Origin: Bordetella parapertussis
GTDB taxonomy: Bacteria; Pseudomonadota; Gammaproteobacteria; Burkholderiales; Burkholderiaceae_B
Assembly (NCBI GenBank): GCA_945887835.1
Contig: CAMCZQ010000010.1
Span: 1-38,246, forward strand
Direction of reading: 5' to 3'
DNA length: 38,246 nt
In this document: positions 15,215 through 23,636 of the stretch, piece by piece
Layout of the letters: the number at the start of each line of letters is the position of its first letter
How positions within the stretch are numbered: the stretch's first letter is position 1
Made by a program: the position numbers and the translations under genes
Notes under the pieces: generated by a model
Database searches by the model: none
What the model was told of the DNA's origin: nothing
The model's input: only the letters and a program-made list of their open reading frames with translations

Positions 15215-16111
15215 TCAAGGCGCTGCGGTACCAAACTCGGCACCCGCCCAGCTCTCGATATGCTTAATGATATTGGCATAGTCTTTAGGTCCGTCACCCT
15301 GCCCGATCGCAAACGATAAAAACTGTCGGGCTGCCGGACTCACTGTCATCGGTACACCAAGCTTTTCGGCCTCTTCGACGCACAACTTGATATCTTTATG
15401 CAACAAATCTGTCGTGAAGCGGGTGGGAAACTCGCGTGTCAAAATACACTGAGGAACTTTTTCTTGGGTGATAAACGAGCGGCCGCTTGAAACATTAATC
15501 ACATCCAACATCGTTTTAGCGTCTAGGCCCGCCTTGGCGCCGTACACCAAGGTTTCGCAACTGGCCACAATGTTGACCGCACAAAGCGTGTTATTGATGA
15601 TTTTCATGGTTTGGCCCAGGCTCGGTTGCTCGCCCAGATAGAAAATATTGGTGCCTAAGACCGAGAGCACGGGTTTGACCTGCTCAAACGCCGCCGAGGG
15701 CCCCGAAGCCATTAAGGTCAAAGTGCCTTTTTCGGCGCCAGTCGTGCCGCCGCTGACCGGTGATCCCACCCAGGAAATATTTTTTGCCGAAACAACACTT
15801 GCGATGGAATCAGTCACTGAAGGACCAGTGGTTGAGAGGTCAACGATAATTTTGACGCTTTTGCCTAGCATCACCCCAGCGGGGCCCTGAACAACAGCCT
15901 GCACGATCGCAGGCATCGGCAAACACAGTAAAACAAACTCGACCTCGTCAGCCATGGCCTGAGCGCTTGCAGCGATGCGCGCGCCTTTTTGTTGCAAACG
16001 TGCCAGCGCCTGAGGGTTATTGTCAAAAACGATGAGGTCATGACCAGCCGCTAAAAACCGGTTACCAAAATGATGGCCCATATTACCAAGCCCTATTAAA
16101 CCTAACTTCAT
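15215..16111 (-). CDS. NAD(P)-dependent beta-hydroxyacid dehydrogenase (3-hydroxyisobutyrate dehydrogenase family)
   Basis: Soluble oxidoreductase of 298 residues that oxidises or reduces a 3-hydroxy acid such as 3-hydroxyisobutyrate or tartronate semialdehyde. The N-terminus has the dinucleotide motif 'GLIGLGNMGHHFGNRF'; the substrate-binding signature is 'SPVSGGTTGAEKGTLT' and the catalytic Lys lies in 'TMKIINNTL' followed by an all-helical C-terminal domain. The acidic-residue context after strand 2 ('VFDNNP') favours NAD. Substrate is not determined. It is on the same strand as its neighbours with gaps of 59 and 73 bases, so it may or may not share their transcript. Confidence 0.88.
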   Translation of the reverse strand: MKLGLIGLGNMGHHFGNRFLAAGHDLIVFDNNPQALARLQQKGARIAASAQAMADEVEFVLLCLPMPAIVQAVVQGPAGVMLGKSVKIIVDLSTTGPSVTDSIASVVSAKNISWVGSPVSGGTTGAEKGTLTLMASGPSAAFEQVKPVLSVLGTNIFYLGEQPSLGQTMKIINNTLCAVNIVASCETLVYGAKAGLDAKTMLDVINVSSGRSFITQEKVPQCILTREFPTRFTTDLLHKDIKLCVEEAEKLGVPMTVSPAARQFLSFAIGQGDGPKDYANIIKHIESWAGAEFGTAAP

Positions 16112-16184
16112 TTTTTATTATCCCCGGATATATTTATTTTATTGTGCGGCAAATTTGTCTAGAAAAACGGGATCTTCTTTTGGC

Positions 16185-17201
16185 TTAAGCGACCGCAGAA
16201 GGGTCGCCAAGCACAACCGACTCGTATGCATGCAAGGCTGTTGCGCCGCCTGTATGCAAAAACAACACGTTATCTGTGGGTTTGAAATAGCCTTTACGGC
16301 TTAAGCCGATCAAGCCCGCCATAATCTTGCCGGTATAAACCGGATCCAATAGGATCGCCTCAGTACGTGCAAGCATTTGCACGGCTTCAACCATTGCGGG
16401 GTTAGGCATTGAGTATTTAGGGCGCCACCAATCGCCGAAACTTAAGACGGCTTCGGCAGGCACCTGGATCTTGACGCCAAGTAAATCCAAAATCGCCTGC
16501 GCTTCTTTATGCACCAAGGGATTTTGATCTGAAGGATCACGACTCACACCGATGCCAACCAAGGGAATCTGAATATTATTTCCCAGAAATCCGGCAACTA
16601 AACCACCGTGGGTGCCCGAGCTGCCCGATCCCACCACAAAATGATCCATCGGCTGGCCCATTTGTAGTAGCTGCTGCTGCAACTCTTGGGCGCAGGCGAC
16701 ATACCCCAAGCCACCCACCGCGTTCGACCCGCCGCCCGGAATGATGTAGGGCTTGCCGCCACTGGCTCGCACCTCTTGGGCGACTTGCTCCATGGCCTGA
16801 GCCATGTTGCTGCCACCCGGCACGACTGTGACCGCCTCAACTCCAAGCAAGCGAAACATGAACTGATTACCACTTGCGTCAACTTTATAACTTCCAGGCA
16901 CACGCTCTTCAATCACAAAACGACACTTCAGCCCTTCTTTAACCGCCGCAGCCAAAGTAATGCGGCAGTGATTTGACTGAGGCGCGCCGCAGGTGATCAG
17001 CGTGTCTGCGCCTTTTGCCAGCGCGTCGCCCATCAAAAATTCAAGCTTACGGGTCTTGTTGCCACCAGGCGCTAAGCCCAGCATATCGTCGCGCTTCATC
17101 CACACGCGCGGCCCACCCAAGGCCTTGGTAAAGTTAGGTAAAAACTCAATGGGCGAAGGGCCTTGCGAGTAGCGACGACGGGGGAAACGGCTCAAATCCA
17201 T
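16185..17201 (-). CDS. PLP-dependent D-cysteine desulfhydrase / L-cysteate sulfo-lyase family enzyme
   Basis: Fold-type II PLP enzyme of 338 residues, related to ACC deaminase and DcyD. The PLP lysine is Lys49 in 'GGNKTRKLEF' and the phosphate-binding or substrate region is 'GAPQSNHCR'. The ACC-deaminase-specific Glu following the active-site Tyr is absent: here the motif is 'DPVYTGKIM' as in DcyD, and 'HTGGATAL' has Thr where ACC deaminase has Leu. So desulfhydrase- or sulfo-lyase-type chemistry (D-cysteine or L-cysteate to pyruvate, ammonia and sulfide or sulfite) is more likely than ACC deamination. A start at the ATG 17201 has AGGA eight bases upstream. Confidence 0.88.
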   Translation of the reverse strand: MDLSRFPRRRYSQGPSPIEFLPNFTKALGGPRVWMKRDDMLGLAPGGNKTRKLEFLMGDALAKGADTLITCGAPQSNHCRITLAAAVKEGLKCRFVIEERVPGSYKVDASGNQFMFRLLGVEAVTVVPGGSNMAQAMEQVAQEVRASGGKPYIIPGGGSNAVGGLGYVACAQELQQQLLQMGQPMDHFVVGSGSSGTHGGLVAGFLGNNIQIPLVGIGVSRDPSDQNPLVHKEAQAILDLLGVKIQVPAEAVLSFGDWWRPKYSMPNPAMVEAVQMLARTEAILLDPVYTGKIMAGLIGLSRKGYFKPTDNVLFLHTGGATALHAYESVVLGDPSAVA

Positions 17202-17310
17202 GGCTTATATCCTAAAGATAACGTACGTGCAGTTGAATGACCAAAGTGCCAACGCAAAACGCATATCATAGCGCTTGATGAACAGACTCTAAGCGATCAC
17301 TACGCTAGAA

Positions 17311-17328
17311 TTTGAAAACTTTTTCAAA
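17311..17328. other. AT-rich inverted repeat across the cyclase stop codon
   Basis: TTTGAAAA-CT-TTTTCAAA is an exact 8-base inverted repeat with a two-base centre, spanning the stop codon of the cyclase gene (minus strand, stop at 17324-17326). Without GC pairs it would be a weak terminator; it could be a regulator-binding site for the gene downstream at 16185-17201. Function is not clear. Confidence 0.4.
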
Positions 17329-18061
17329 GAGGAATCGGTCTGGCTAAAGCACGCGCGGGCGAGCCATCCGAACCCGCCAAGGGCAACGCCAAAAACAAGA
17401 TCTCGGCGCGTTGGTTTGAAAGCGCACCTAAATTTGTGACATGCTCAGCGATCAAGATACCGTGTGCCAGCAAAATATGGTGTACGGGCCAGTCGAAGTC
17501 TTCAGGGCGTTTGTGAATTGTCAGATCGGGCGTACTGAAATCGACCCCTAACATTTTTACCCTATGATCCACTAGCCATTGCGCGGCAGCAGCACTCAAG
17601 CTTGGGTGGTCTTCATAGCGTTCCGTGTTGACATACTGCGCCCAACCAGTATCAAGCAGCACGATGTCACCGGCCTGCACTAAGGGGCGGGCCACCTCAA
17701 AATCGGCGGGCTCGATCAGTTCAAACGGCCTTTTGTTAATTTTCCAAACTACCCCTGGTCCATAGAGACGCTCGAGCGGAATCTCGTCAAAGCATGGCCC
17801 GTCACTTAAAAAATGGCGCGGTGCGTCAACATGCGTACCATGATGCGCCACCATATGGATTTCGGTAATATTTAAAGGGCTCTCTGGCATTTTTACAATC
17901 TGCCTGATCCTCGGCTGCGGAAAAATCGAAGCACGAGACAACTCTTCAGTCAGACGGTGCGTCAGATCGATCCAAGGCCCAGCACCTCCGCCCGCCTGCG
18001 GGGTTGGAACTTGACTCCAGCCCTTCCAGCCACAGAACCCATCTTTGTGGTGATCACACAT
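17324..18061 (-). CDS. Metal-dependent cyclase family protein (kynurenine formamidase-like)
   Basis: Hydrolase or cyclase of 245 residues. The metal-binding signature H-x-G-T-H-x-D-x-P-x-H is present at residues 74-83 ('HGTHVDAPRH'), with 'IDLTHRL' at 31 and 'LDTGWA' and 'GVDFSTPDL' in the middle, as in bacterial kynurenine formamidase and related amide- or lactone-hydrolysing enzymes. The substrate is not identified; no other kynurenine-pathway gene is near. It begins eight bases after the LLM oxidoreductase stop, with AGGG six bases before its ATG, so both are one operon. Confidence 0.86.
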   Translation of the reverse strand: MCDHHKDGFCGWKGWSQVPTPQAGGGAGPWIDLTHRLTEELSRASIFPQPRIRQIVKMPESPLNITEIHMVAHHGTHVDAPRHFLSDGPCFDEIPLERLYGPGVVWKINKRPFELIEPADFEVARPLVQAGDIVLLDTGWAQYVNTERYEDHPSLSAAAAQWLVDHRVKMLGVDFSTPDLTIHKRPEDFDWPVHHILLAHGILIAEHVTNLGALSNQRAEILFLALPLAGSDGSPARALARPIPL

Positions 18062-18069
18062 TGAGAACC

Positions 18070-19287
18070 CTATGGCTCGACTGGCTTTTCAATCAAAGGC
18101 GCCGGACCGGTGTGCAACCTCAGGCGCATATGATCTGGCACCTCTTGCCCGGCATCGGTAAAGGCTTTACGCATTGCCCCCATGTGCGGACCAAAAATTC
18201 CGCTGCGGTTTTCGCTGACCCACTCACGTGAGGCGAATAACGAATCCATGCTGCCCTGAAACTTTGGCATGACCCAGCGGGCAAACAGCTCATAGCTGCG
18301 CAGAGTTTGCTCGCGCGTTGCCCACTCGTGCGAGCGAAACATCACAGCGCCCGCACCACCGCCCGTGAACTCAAGCAAGCGTGCAATGCCGTTGGCAACG
18401 GTCTCGGGCGAACCCACGATGGTGGTGCCGGCCTTTAAACCATCACCCAAAGGATCTTCACTGCGCATGGGCGGGCGACCGAGGGTCTCGCTGAAATAAC
18501 TGAGTGTTTCGACACGTTCACGCGCACCAACATCACGCAAGGCGGTTGCGTCATCTTCGGCGACATGGATATTGACCACCAAGCGCCAATCCTCTCGGTT
18601 CATGGTCTTGCCAAATTTTGCGGCCTGCTCTTCGCCGAGCTTCCATTGTTCAGCAAGTTTTTGCGGCCCGCCCGGCAAGCCCGCGCCAAGCGACAACATC
18701 CCCACCCCATACTTGCCGGCCGTTAAGACGCCAGAGGGGGTGGTAGAGGTGGCGACGGCAATTGGAAAGCACCCCTTGGTATAAGGCGCAAGATGCAGTC
18801 GAGCATCTTTAAGCTCAAACCAGTCGGTCTTTAAGGTGACGGGCTCTTTACCCTCGAGCAAGCGCATGATGGCGCCAAGAGACTCATCCATCATGGGTCG
18901 CTGGCGCTCGGCTTCGATGCCCATCATGTAGGCATCTGACACCAGCGCGCCGGGACCACACCCCAACATCACCCGACCACGCGTCATGTGATCAAGTTGC
19001 ACAAACCGCTGCGCCACCAAAAAGGGGTGGTGATAAGGCAGGCTTGTGACGCCAGAGCCCAGCATAATTCTCTTGGTGCGCTGTGCGGCGGCAGCGATAA
19101 AGATTTCGGGCGAAGCGATGATCTCCCAGCCGGCTGAATGATGCTCGCCGATCCAGGCTTCGTCGTAACCCAAATGATCGAGCCATTCGATCAATTCAAG
19201 ATCACGCTCAAGGGCAAGCGTGGGATTGTCGCCAAGCTGATGAAACGGCGCTAAAAAAATACCAAACCTCAAACCTGCATGGGCCAT
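18070..19287 (-). CDS. LLM class flavin-dependent oxidoreductase (bacterial luciferase-like)
   Basis: FMN- or F420-type monooxygenase of the bacterial-luciferase superfamily, 405 residues. Signs of the (beta/alpha)8 fold are 'RFGIFLAPFHQ' at the start, 'LEFTGGGAGAVMFR' near the C-terminus and 'GEHHSAG' and 'LPYHHPFLVAQRF' in between, the last two being common to LLM monooxygenases. Such enzymes oxidise, hydroxylate or cleave C-C or C-S bonds with a reduced flavin from a separate reductase; no reductase gene lies next to it. A good ribosome-binding site (AGGAG seven bases upstream) supports the ATG at 19287. The cyclase follows eight bases later. Confidence 0.9.
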   Translation of the reverse strand: MAHAGLRFGIFLAPFHQLGDNPTLALERDLELIEWLDHLGYDEAWIGEHHSAGWEIIASPEIFIAAAAQRTKRIMLGSGVTSLPYHHPFLVAQRFVQLDHMTRGRVMLGCGPGALVSDAYMMGIEAERQRPMMDESLGAIMRLLEGKEPVTLKTDWFELKDARLHLAPYTKGCFPIAVATSTTPSGVLTAGKYGVGMLSLGAGLPGGPQKLAEQWKLGEEQAAKFGKTMNREDWRLVVNIHVAEDDATALRDVGARERVETLSYFSETLGRPPMRSEDPLGDGLKAGTTIVGSPETVANGIARLLEFTGGGAGAVMFRSHEWATREQTLRSYELFARWVMPKFQGSMDSLFASREWVSENRSGIFGPHMGAMRKAFTDAGQEVPDHMRLRLHTGPAPLIEKPVEP

Positions 19288-19334
19288 TCTTTGTCTCCTG
19301 CCAAATTTATTGAAATATTTTTTAGTTTAACGGA

Positions 19335-20786
19335 TCAGACCGTATCGGGCTTGTCACCAATCCAGGCGATCCGCAACAGATTGGTGGTACCCGACACCCC
19401 GAAGGGTGTACCTGCAATAATCAGCAAGGCCTCACCGGGCTGTCCAAAGCCATTCTTTTCGGCCGCCTGCGTCGCACGCAAGACGATATCTTCGGTGCTT
19501 TGCACCACAGCGGCTTGTATCGAATGCACTCCCCAAACAAGTGACAAACGACGCGCGGCCGCCGCATTAGGCGTCATGCTTAAGATCGGAGCCCGAGGGC
19601 GCTCGTGGGCCACGCGCAGCGTCGTTGAACCCGAAGACGTGTAAGCCACCGTAGCCGCAACTGGCAGGGTCTCGGCCACGGTACGAATCGCTGCCGAAAT
19701 CGCATCGCGCGCATCGCGGTGACGGCGCCGAAAGGTCGCATCCATGGTTATACGTTGAATCGGGTCACGCTCGGTACTTTGCAAAATACGATCCATCATG
19801 TTGACGGCTTCAATCGGATAAGCGCCAGACGCCGACTCGGCCGAGAGCATGACAGCATCAACGCCGTCATACACTGCAGTTGCGACATCGCTGACTTCTG
19901 CGCGCGTCGGAACCGGCGAGGCAATCATCGACTCAAGCATTTGCGTGGCCACGATCACGGGTTTACCGGCTTCGCGACAGACCCGCACAATACGCTTTTG
20001 CAAGACAGGGACTTCTTCGGGCGGCAGTTCAACCCCTAAGTCGCCACGCGCAACCATTACCCCGTCGGAAGCGGCAACAATCGCTTCGAGCGACTCGATC
20101 GCCGAGGGTTTTTCAAGCTTGGCCATAATCCAGGCACGATCCCCGACCAAGGCTCTGAGTTCAGCGATATCTTCAGTGCGCTGCACAAACGAGAGCGCCA
20201 CCCAATCGACCCCCAAACTCAACCCAAAAGCCAAATCCTCGCGATCTTTAGTGGTAATGGGCGACAGCGGCAGGATCGCCCCCGGGACATTCACCCCTTT
20301 ACGATCCGAAATCATACCGGCATTGATCACCTCGACATCGGCGTGCGTCGGATCACACGCCAACACGCGGACTCTGACCTTGCCATCGTCTATCAGCAAG
20401 TCGTCGCCCGGCTTGAGGGCTGCAAAAATCTCTGGGTGCAGCAGCGGCACGCGGCCGTTTTCGCCTGGGGCCGGGTCTAAATCAAACCTTAGCTTTTGGC
20501 CCGTCTCGAGCGACTGTTTGCCGCCAACGATTTTGCCCACCCGCAGTTTTGGCCCTTGCAAATCTAGCAGGATGCCCACGGGGCGCCCGACATCGGCTTC
20601 GATCTGACGGATCGCGTCGTAGCGCAATTGATGATCCGCGTGTGTACCATGGCTAAAGTTCAACCTGAACACATCGACACCTGCATCGAATAACCGTCGA
20701 ATCATGCCGGGTTCACTGCTTGCGGGCCCCAGAGTGGCTACAATTTTGGTATTACGATTACGGTGCGAGATCGCATCGAGTTTCAT
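19335..20786 (-). CDS. pyk: Pyruvate kinase
   Basis: Glycolytic enzyme of 483 residues converting phosphoenolpyruvate and ADP to pyruvate and ATP. Seen: 'TKIVATLGPAS' at the N-terminus, 'RLNFSHGTH' at 41-49, the signature 'IMAKLEKPSAI' with the catalytic Lys223, 'GVMVARGDLGVELP' and 'ATQMLESM', plus the C-terminal allosteric domain with 'YTSSGSTTLRVA'. The gene is divergent from the M20 hydrolase gene with a 92-base intergenic region. It links naturally with pckG further along, which makes its substrate PEP. Length and motifs are ordinary for the family. Confidence 0.97.
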   Translation of the reverse strand: MKLDAISHRNRNTKIVATLGPASSEPGMIRRLFDAGVDVFRLNFSHGTHADHQLRYDAIRQIEADVGRPVGILLDLQGPKLRVGKIVGGKQSLETGQKLRFDLDPAPGENGRVPLLHPEIFAALKPGDDLLIDDGKVRVRVLACDPTHADVEVINAGMISDRKGVNVPGAILPLSPITTKDREDLAFGLSLGVDWVALSFVQRTEDIAELRALVGDRAWIMAKLEKPSAIESLEAIVAASDGVMVARGDLGVELPPEEVPVLQKRIVRVCREAGKPVIVATQMLESMIASPVPTRAEVSDVATAVYDGVDAVMLSAESASGAYPIEAVNMMDRILQSTERDPIQRITMDATFRRRHRDARDAISAAIRTVAETLPVAATVAYTSSGSTTLRVAHERPRAPILSMTPNAAAARRLSLVWGVHSIQAAVVQSTEDIVLRATQAAEKNGFGQPGEALLIIAGTPFGVSGTTNLLRIAWIGDKPDTV

Positions 20787-20878
20787 TGTTTGTTGAACCT
20801 TGTTAGATTGATTTCAGACACTATTGCGATTATTCGCTAGATTACCCGATTCATCTACCCTATCTCCGGAGTTTTTTG
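20787..20878. promoter_or_regulatory. Divergent promoter region of pyk and the M20 hydrolase gene
   Basis: A 92-base region between two divergent start codons must carry both promoters. The rightward ribosome-binding site CCGGAG (20866-20871) sits seven bases before the ATG at 20879, which decides that start over the in-frame TTG at 20876. No clear operator palindrome is visible. Confidence 0.5.
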
Positions 20879-22138
20879 ATGTCGACTGCTTCTTTAATAT
20901 CCCACACCGCTCTGCGAGTCAATGGGACACGGCTGTGGAACAGTTTGATGCAACTCGCTCAAATCGGTGCAACACCTAAAGGCGGCGTGTGCCGCTTGGC
21001 GCTGACCGATCTCGATCGCCAGGGGCGTGATTTTTTTGTGAGCGAGGCTAAGGCCGCGGGCTGTACCCTTCGCATTGATTGCGTGGGTAATATTTTTGCC
21101 CGCCGCGCCGGGCGAGATGACAGCTTACCCGCCATCCTGACAGGCAGTCACATTGACACGCAGCCAACCGGAGGAAAATTTGACGGTAACTACGGCGTGC
21201 TGGCGGGCCTGGAAGTATTCAAAACGCTCAATGATGCCAAGATCACCACCGATGCGCCGCTTGAGGTCGTGGTCTGGACCAACGAAGAAGGCTCGCGTTT
21301 TGTTCCTGTCATGATGGGTTCGGGTGCCTTTATCGGAGAATTTAAAACCGACTTTATTCTGGCGCAAACAGATCGAGATGGCATCACGGTCGGGCAAGCC
21401 CTGAACGCGATTGGCTATGCCGGCAAAGACCAGATCAGCCCTCGGGGGATCGGTGCCTATTTTGAGGCGCACATCGAGCAGGGTCCGGTTCTTGAGGCGC
21501 ACGACATCACGATTGGCGTCGTGACGGGTGCGTTAGGACAGCGCTGGTTTGATGTGGTCATCACCGGCTCTGAAGCGCATGCAGGTCCGACCCCCATGCA
21601 ACTGCGTCACGACGCTTTGCTAGCGGCCTCGCATATGGTGCAACTGGTCAACGAACTCGCGCTCGACCACGCCCCTCACGCGCGCGGCACCGTTGGGATG
21701 CTCGACGTGTACCCTAATTCACGTAACGTCATCCCGGGTACGGTCAAAATGTCGGTCGACCTTCGCGCAGACTCAGATGCGACATTAACTGCGATGGTCG
21801 ACAAGCTCAATGCTCGGGCCCAGGAGATTGCCAAACAGGGCAAGGTCAGTATCGCGTTGACGCAAGTGGTGTATTTTCCGCCTGCGGCCTTTGCTCAAGA
21901 ACTGGTGCAAGCCGTGCGCTCGGGTGCGCAAACCATCGGGCTCTCAGAGATGGATGTGGTGAGCGGTGCCGGTCACGATGCCGTTTATATGGCGCGTGTT
22001 GCCCCTACTGCGATGATTTTTGTGCCTTGCAAAGACGGTATCAGTCACAACGAAATCGAAGATGCGAAAGCCGAACATCTTGAGGCCGGCTGTAACGTGT
22101 TGCTGCATGCGATGCTTGCGTGCGCGAGCCAGCAATGA
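20879..22138 (+). CDS. Zn-dependent M20 amidohydrolase (allantoate amidohydrolase / N-carbamoyl-amino-acid hydrolase type)
   Basis: Binuclear metallohydrolase of 419 residues (M20, AllC/HyuC type) that cleaves N-carbamoyl or amide bonds. Metal ligands: His91 and Asp102 in 'GSHIDTQPTGGKFDG', Glu136/Glu137 in 'TNEEGS', His198 in 'AHIEQGP', and His390 in 'DGISHNE'; His366 in 'GAGHD' is also typical. 'HAGPTPM' marks the dimerisation domain junction. The substrate (allantoate, carbamoyl-beta-alanine or another N-carbamoyl amino acid) cannot be fixed from sequence. Its stop overlaps the next gene's start (ATGA), so it is translationally coupled to the M81 peptidase. No allantoin, hydantoin or pyrimidine-degradation genes are in view. 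Confidence 0.92.
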   Translation: MSTASLISHTALRVNGTRLWNSLMQLAQIGATPKGGVCRLALTDLDRQGRDFFVSEAKAAGCTLRIDCVGNIFARRAGRDDSLPAILTGSHIDTQPTGGKFDGNYGVLAGLEVFKTLNDAKITTDAPLEVVVWTNEEGSRFVPVMMGSGAFIGEFKTDFILAQTDRDGITVGQALNAIGYAGKDQISPRGIGAYFEAHIEQGPVLEAHDITIGVVTGALGQRWFDVVITGSEAHAGPTPMQLRHDALLAASHMVQLVNELALDHAPHARGTVGMLDVYPNSRNVIPGTVKMSVDLRADSDATLTAMVDKLNARAQEIAKQGKVSIALTQVVYFPPAAFAQELVQAVRSGAQTIGLSEMDVVSGAGHDAVYMARVAPTAMIFVPCKDGISHNEIEDAKAEHLEAGCNVLLHAMLACASQQ

Positions 22139-23631
22139 AAATCCTGGTGGCACGACTGAATCACGAAACCAATACGTTTTCTCCGGTCCCAACGCCGCTC
22201 TCGTCATTTGGCGATCACGGCCCAACCTACGGTGACGAGGCCTACACAGCCTCTAAAGGCACGCGTACCGGCATCGCGGCCTATATCGATCTGCTTGAAC
22301 AAGCTGGCCATCAAGTTGTCGTGGCCTGTAGCGCCACAGCCAACCCAAGCGGTCGTGTTGCCGCTCAGGCTTACACTCACTTGTCTGACGTGATTGTGGC
22401 GGCGGCAGTTGGGTGCGATGCGATCGCACTCGACCTGCACGGTGCCATGGTGGCCGAAAACTCTGATGATGGCGAAGGCGATCTACTCGAGCGTTTGCGG
22501 GCAGTATTGCCGAAAGCCCCCATTGCCGCGGCGTTTGATTTGCACGGCAAGATCACTGAAAAAACGATGTCGAACAGCGATATCGTGGTGAGCTTCAAAA
22601 CCTATCCGCATATCGATATGTACGAAACCGGTGCCCATGCCGCGCGTTTGCTCATTGAGATGCTTGATAAAAAAATCAAACCGACGATGGCTTGGCGCCG
22701 CCTGCCGCTGCTCTCGCACACGCTGTGCAGCCGTACCGACATTGGCGCCATGCACGAAGCCGTCGAGCTCGCTCGCGCCGCTGAAGCGGCAGGCATGCTG
22801 GGAGTATCGGTGTTGGCAGGCTTTTCGTTGGCCGATATCGCCGCACCTTGTGTCAGCGTGGTGGTGATCAGCGATGCAGACCCTGACGCCGCCGAACAAT
22901 TTGCCGACGTGGTCGCGGGCTTCATCTGGGATAACCGCGAAGGTTTTGTCTACAAGAGTGAAAGCTTAGCTGTCTCGATCGCTCGGGCACAAACGCTTTC
23001 GCAACAACCCGGTTCAGGACCTGTGCTCTTGCTCGATCACGGCGATAACTGCATGTCGGGCGGCACCTGTGACGACATGAATGTCTTGCATGAAGCCTTG
23101 GCGCAAGGCTTGCAAGACATCGTAGTCGGGCCAATCTGTGACCCGGAGGCCGTCGCACGGATGAATGAAGCCGGCATTGGCGCAACGGTGTCAGTCGCCG
23201 TCGGCGACAAAGTTCCTTTAACCCAGCTAGGTATCACAACCACGCCCCGTACGCTTACTGGGGTCGTCTTGCGCATCACGGATGGCGAATACGTCATCAG
23301 TGGCCCCACCTATACGGGTCAGCGTATTTACATGGGGCGAACAGTCTTGCTGCAATTACCACAAGCGCTGGTGATGGTCACTGAGACCCCTCAAGAACAC
23401 TGGGACTTAGGCATATTCAGTCACATCGGCATTGATGCGACCAAGCATCGTTTTGTATTGCTCAAATCCAGAATGTATTGCCGACCAGTCTTCGTACCGA
23501 TTGCCAAGGCCGTGGTCGAATGCGATGGTGGCGGCGTCACGAGCTCTGACTATTCACGGTTTCCGTACAGCAAACTTGATCGCCCTGTGTATCCGTTTGA
23601 TTTGGATGCAAGCTGGGAAAGTCGAATGTGA
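22135..23631 (+). CDS. M81 family metallopeptidase (MlrC-like)
   Basis: Zinc metallopeptidase-family protein of 498 residues, named after MlrC of the microcystin-degrading cluster. The start 'MKILVARLNHETNTFSP' is the family's hallmark, followed by two 'DLHG' motifs (100-103 and 135-138), the metal-site region 'YPHIDMYE' (157-164) and 'LLDHGDNCMSGG', the MlrC C-terminal domain. Family members outside the mlr cluster are common in proteobacteria with no link to microcystin, and often lie beside M20 amidohydrolases as here; a role in breaking down an N-acylated or peptide-like compound is plausible. ATG at 22135 overlaps the M20 stop. It ends five bases before the convergent pckG. Confidence 0.92.
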   Translation: MKILVARLNHETNTFSPVPTPLSSFGDHGPTYGDEAYTASKGTRTGIAAYIDLLEQAGHQVVVACSATANPSGRVAAQAYTHLSDVIVAAAVGCDAIALDLHGAMVAENSDDGEGDLLERLRAVLPKAPIAAAFDLHGKITEKTMSNSDIVVSFKTYPHIDMYETGAHAARLLIEMLDKKIKPTMAWRRLPLLSHTLCSRTDIGAMHEAVELARAAEAAGMLGVSVLAGFSLADIAAPCVSVVVISDADPDAAEQFADVVAGFIWDNREGFVYKSESLAVSIARAQTLSQQPGSGPVLLLDHGDNCMSGGTCDDMNVLHEALAQGLQDIVVGPICDPEAVARMNEAGIGATVSVAVGDKVPLTQLGITTTPRTLTGVVLRITDGEYVISGPTYTGQRIYMGRTVLLQLPQALVMVTETPQEHWDLGIFSHIGIDATKHRFVLLKSRMYCRPVFVPIAKAVVECDGGGVTSSDYSRFPYSKLDRPVYPFDLDASWESRM

Positions 23632-23636
23632 CCCAC

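Noticed and set aside
16185-17201. 1-aminocyclopropane-1-carboxylate deaminase
   Set aside because: The active-site Glu next to the Tyr is replaced by Thr and the family Leu by Thr, as in D-cysteine desulfhydrase.
19849-20607. Long open frame on the plus strand opposite pyruvate kinase
   Set aside because: It is antisense to a gene with clear pyruvate kinase motifs; its product is Ser/Thr-rich low complexity and no ribosome-binding site or family is visible.
22135-23631. Microcystin degradation cluster (mlr)
   Set aside because: Only an MlrC-family protein is present; mlrA, mlrB and mlrD are absent and the family is widespread outside microcystin degraders.
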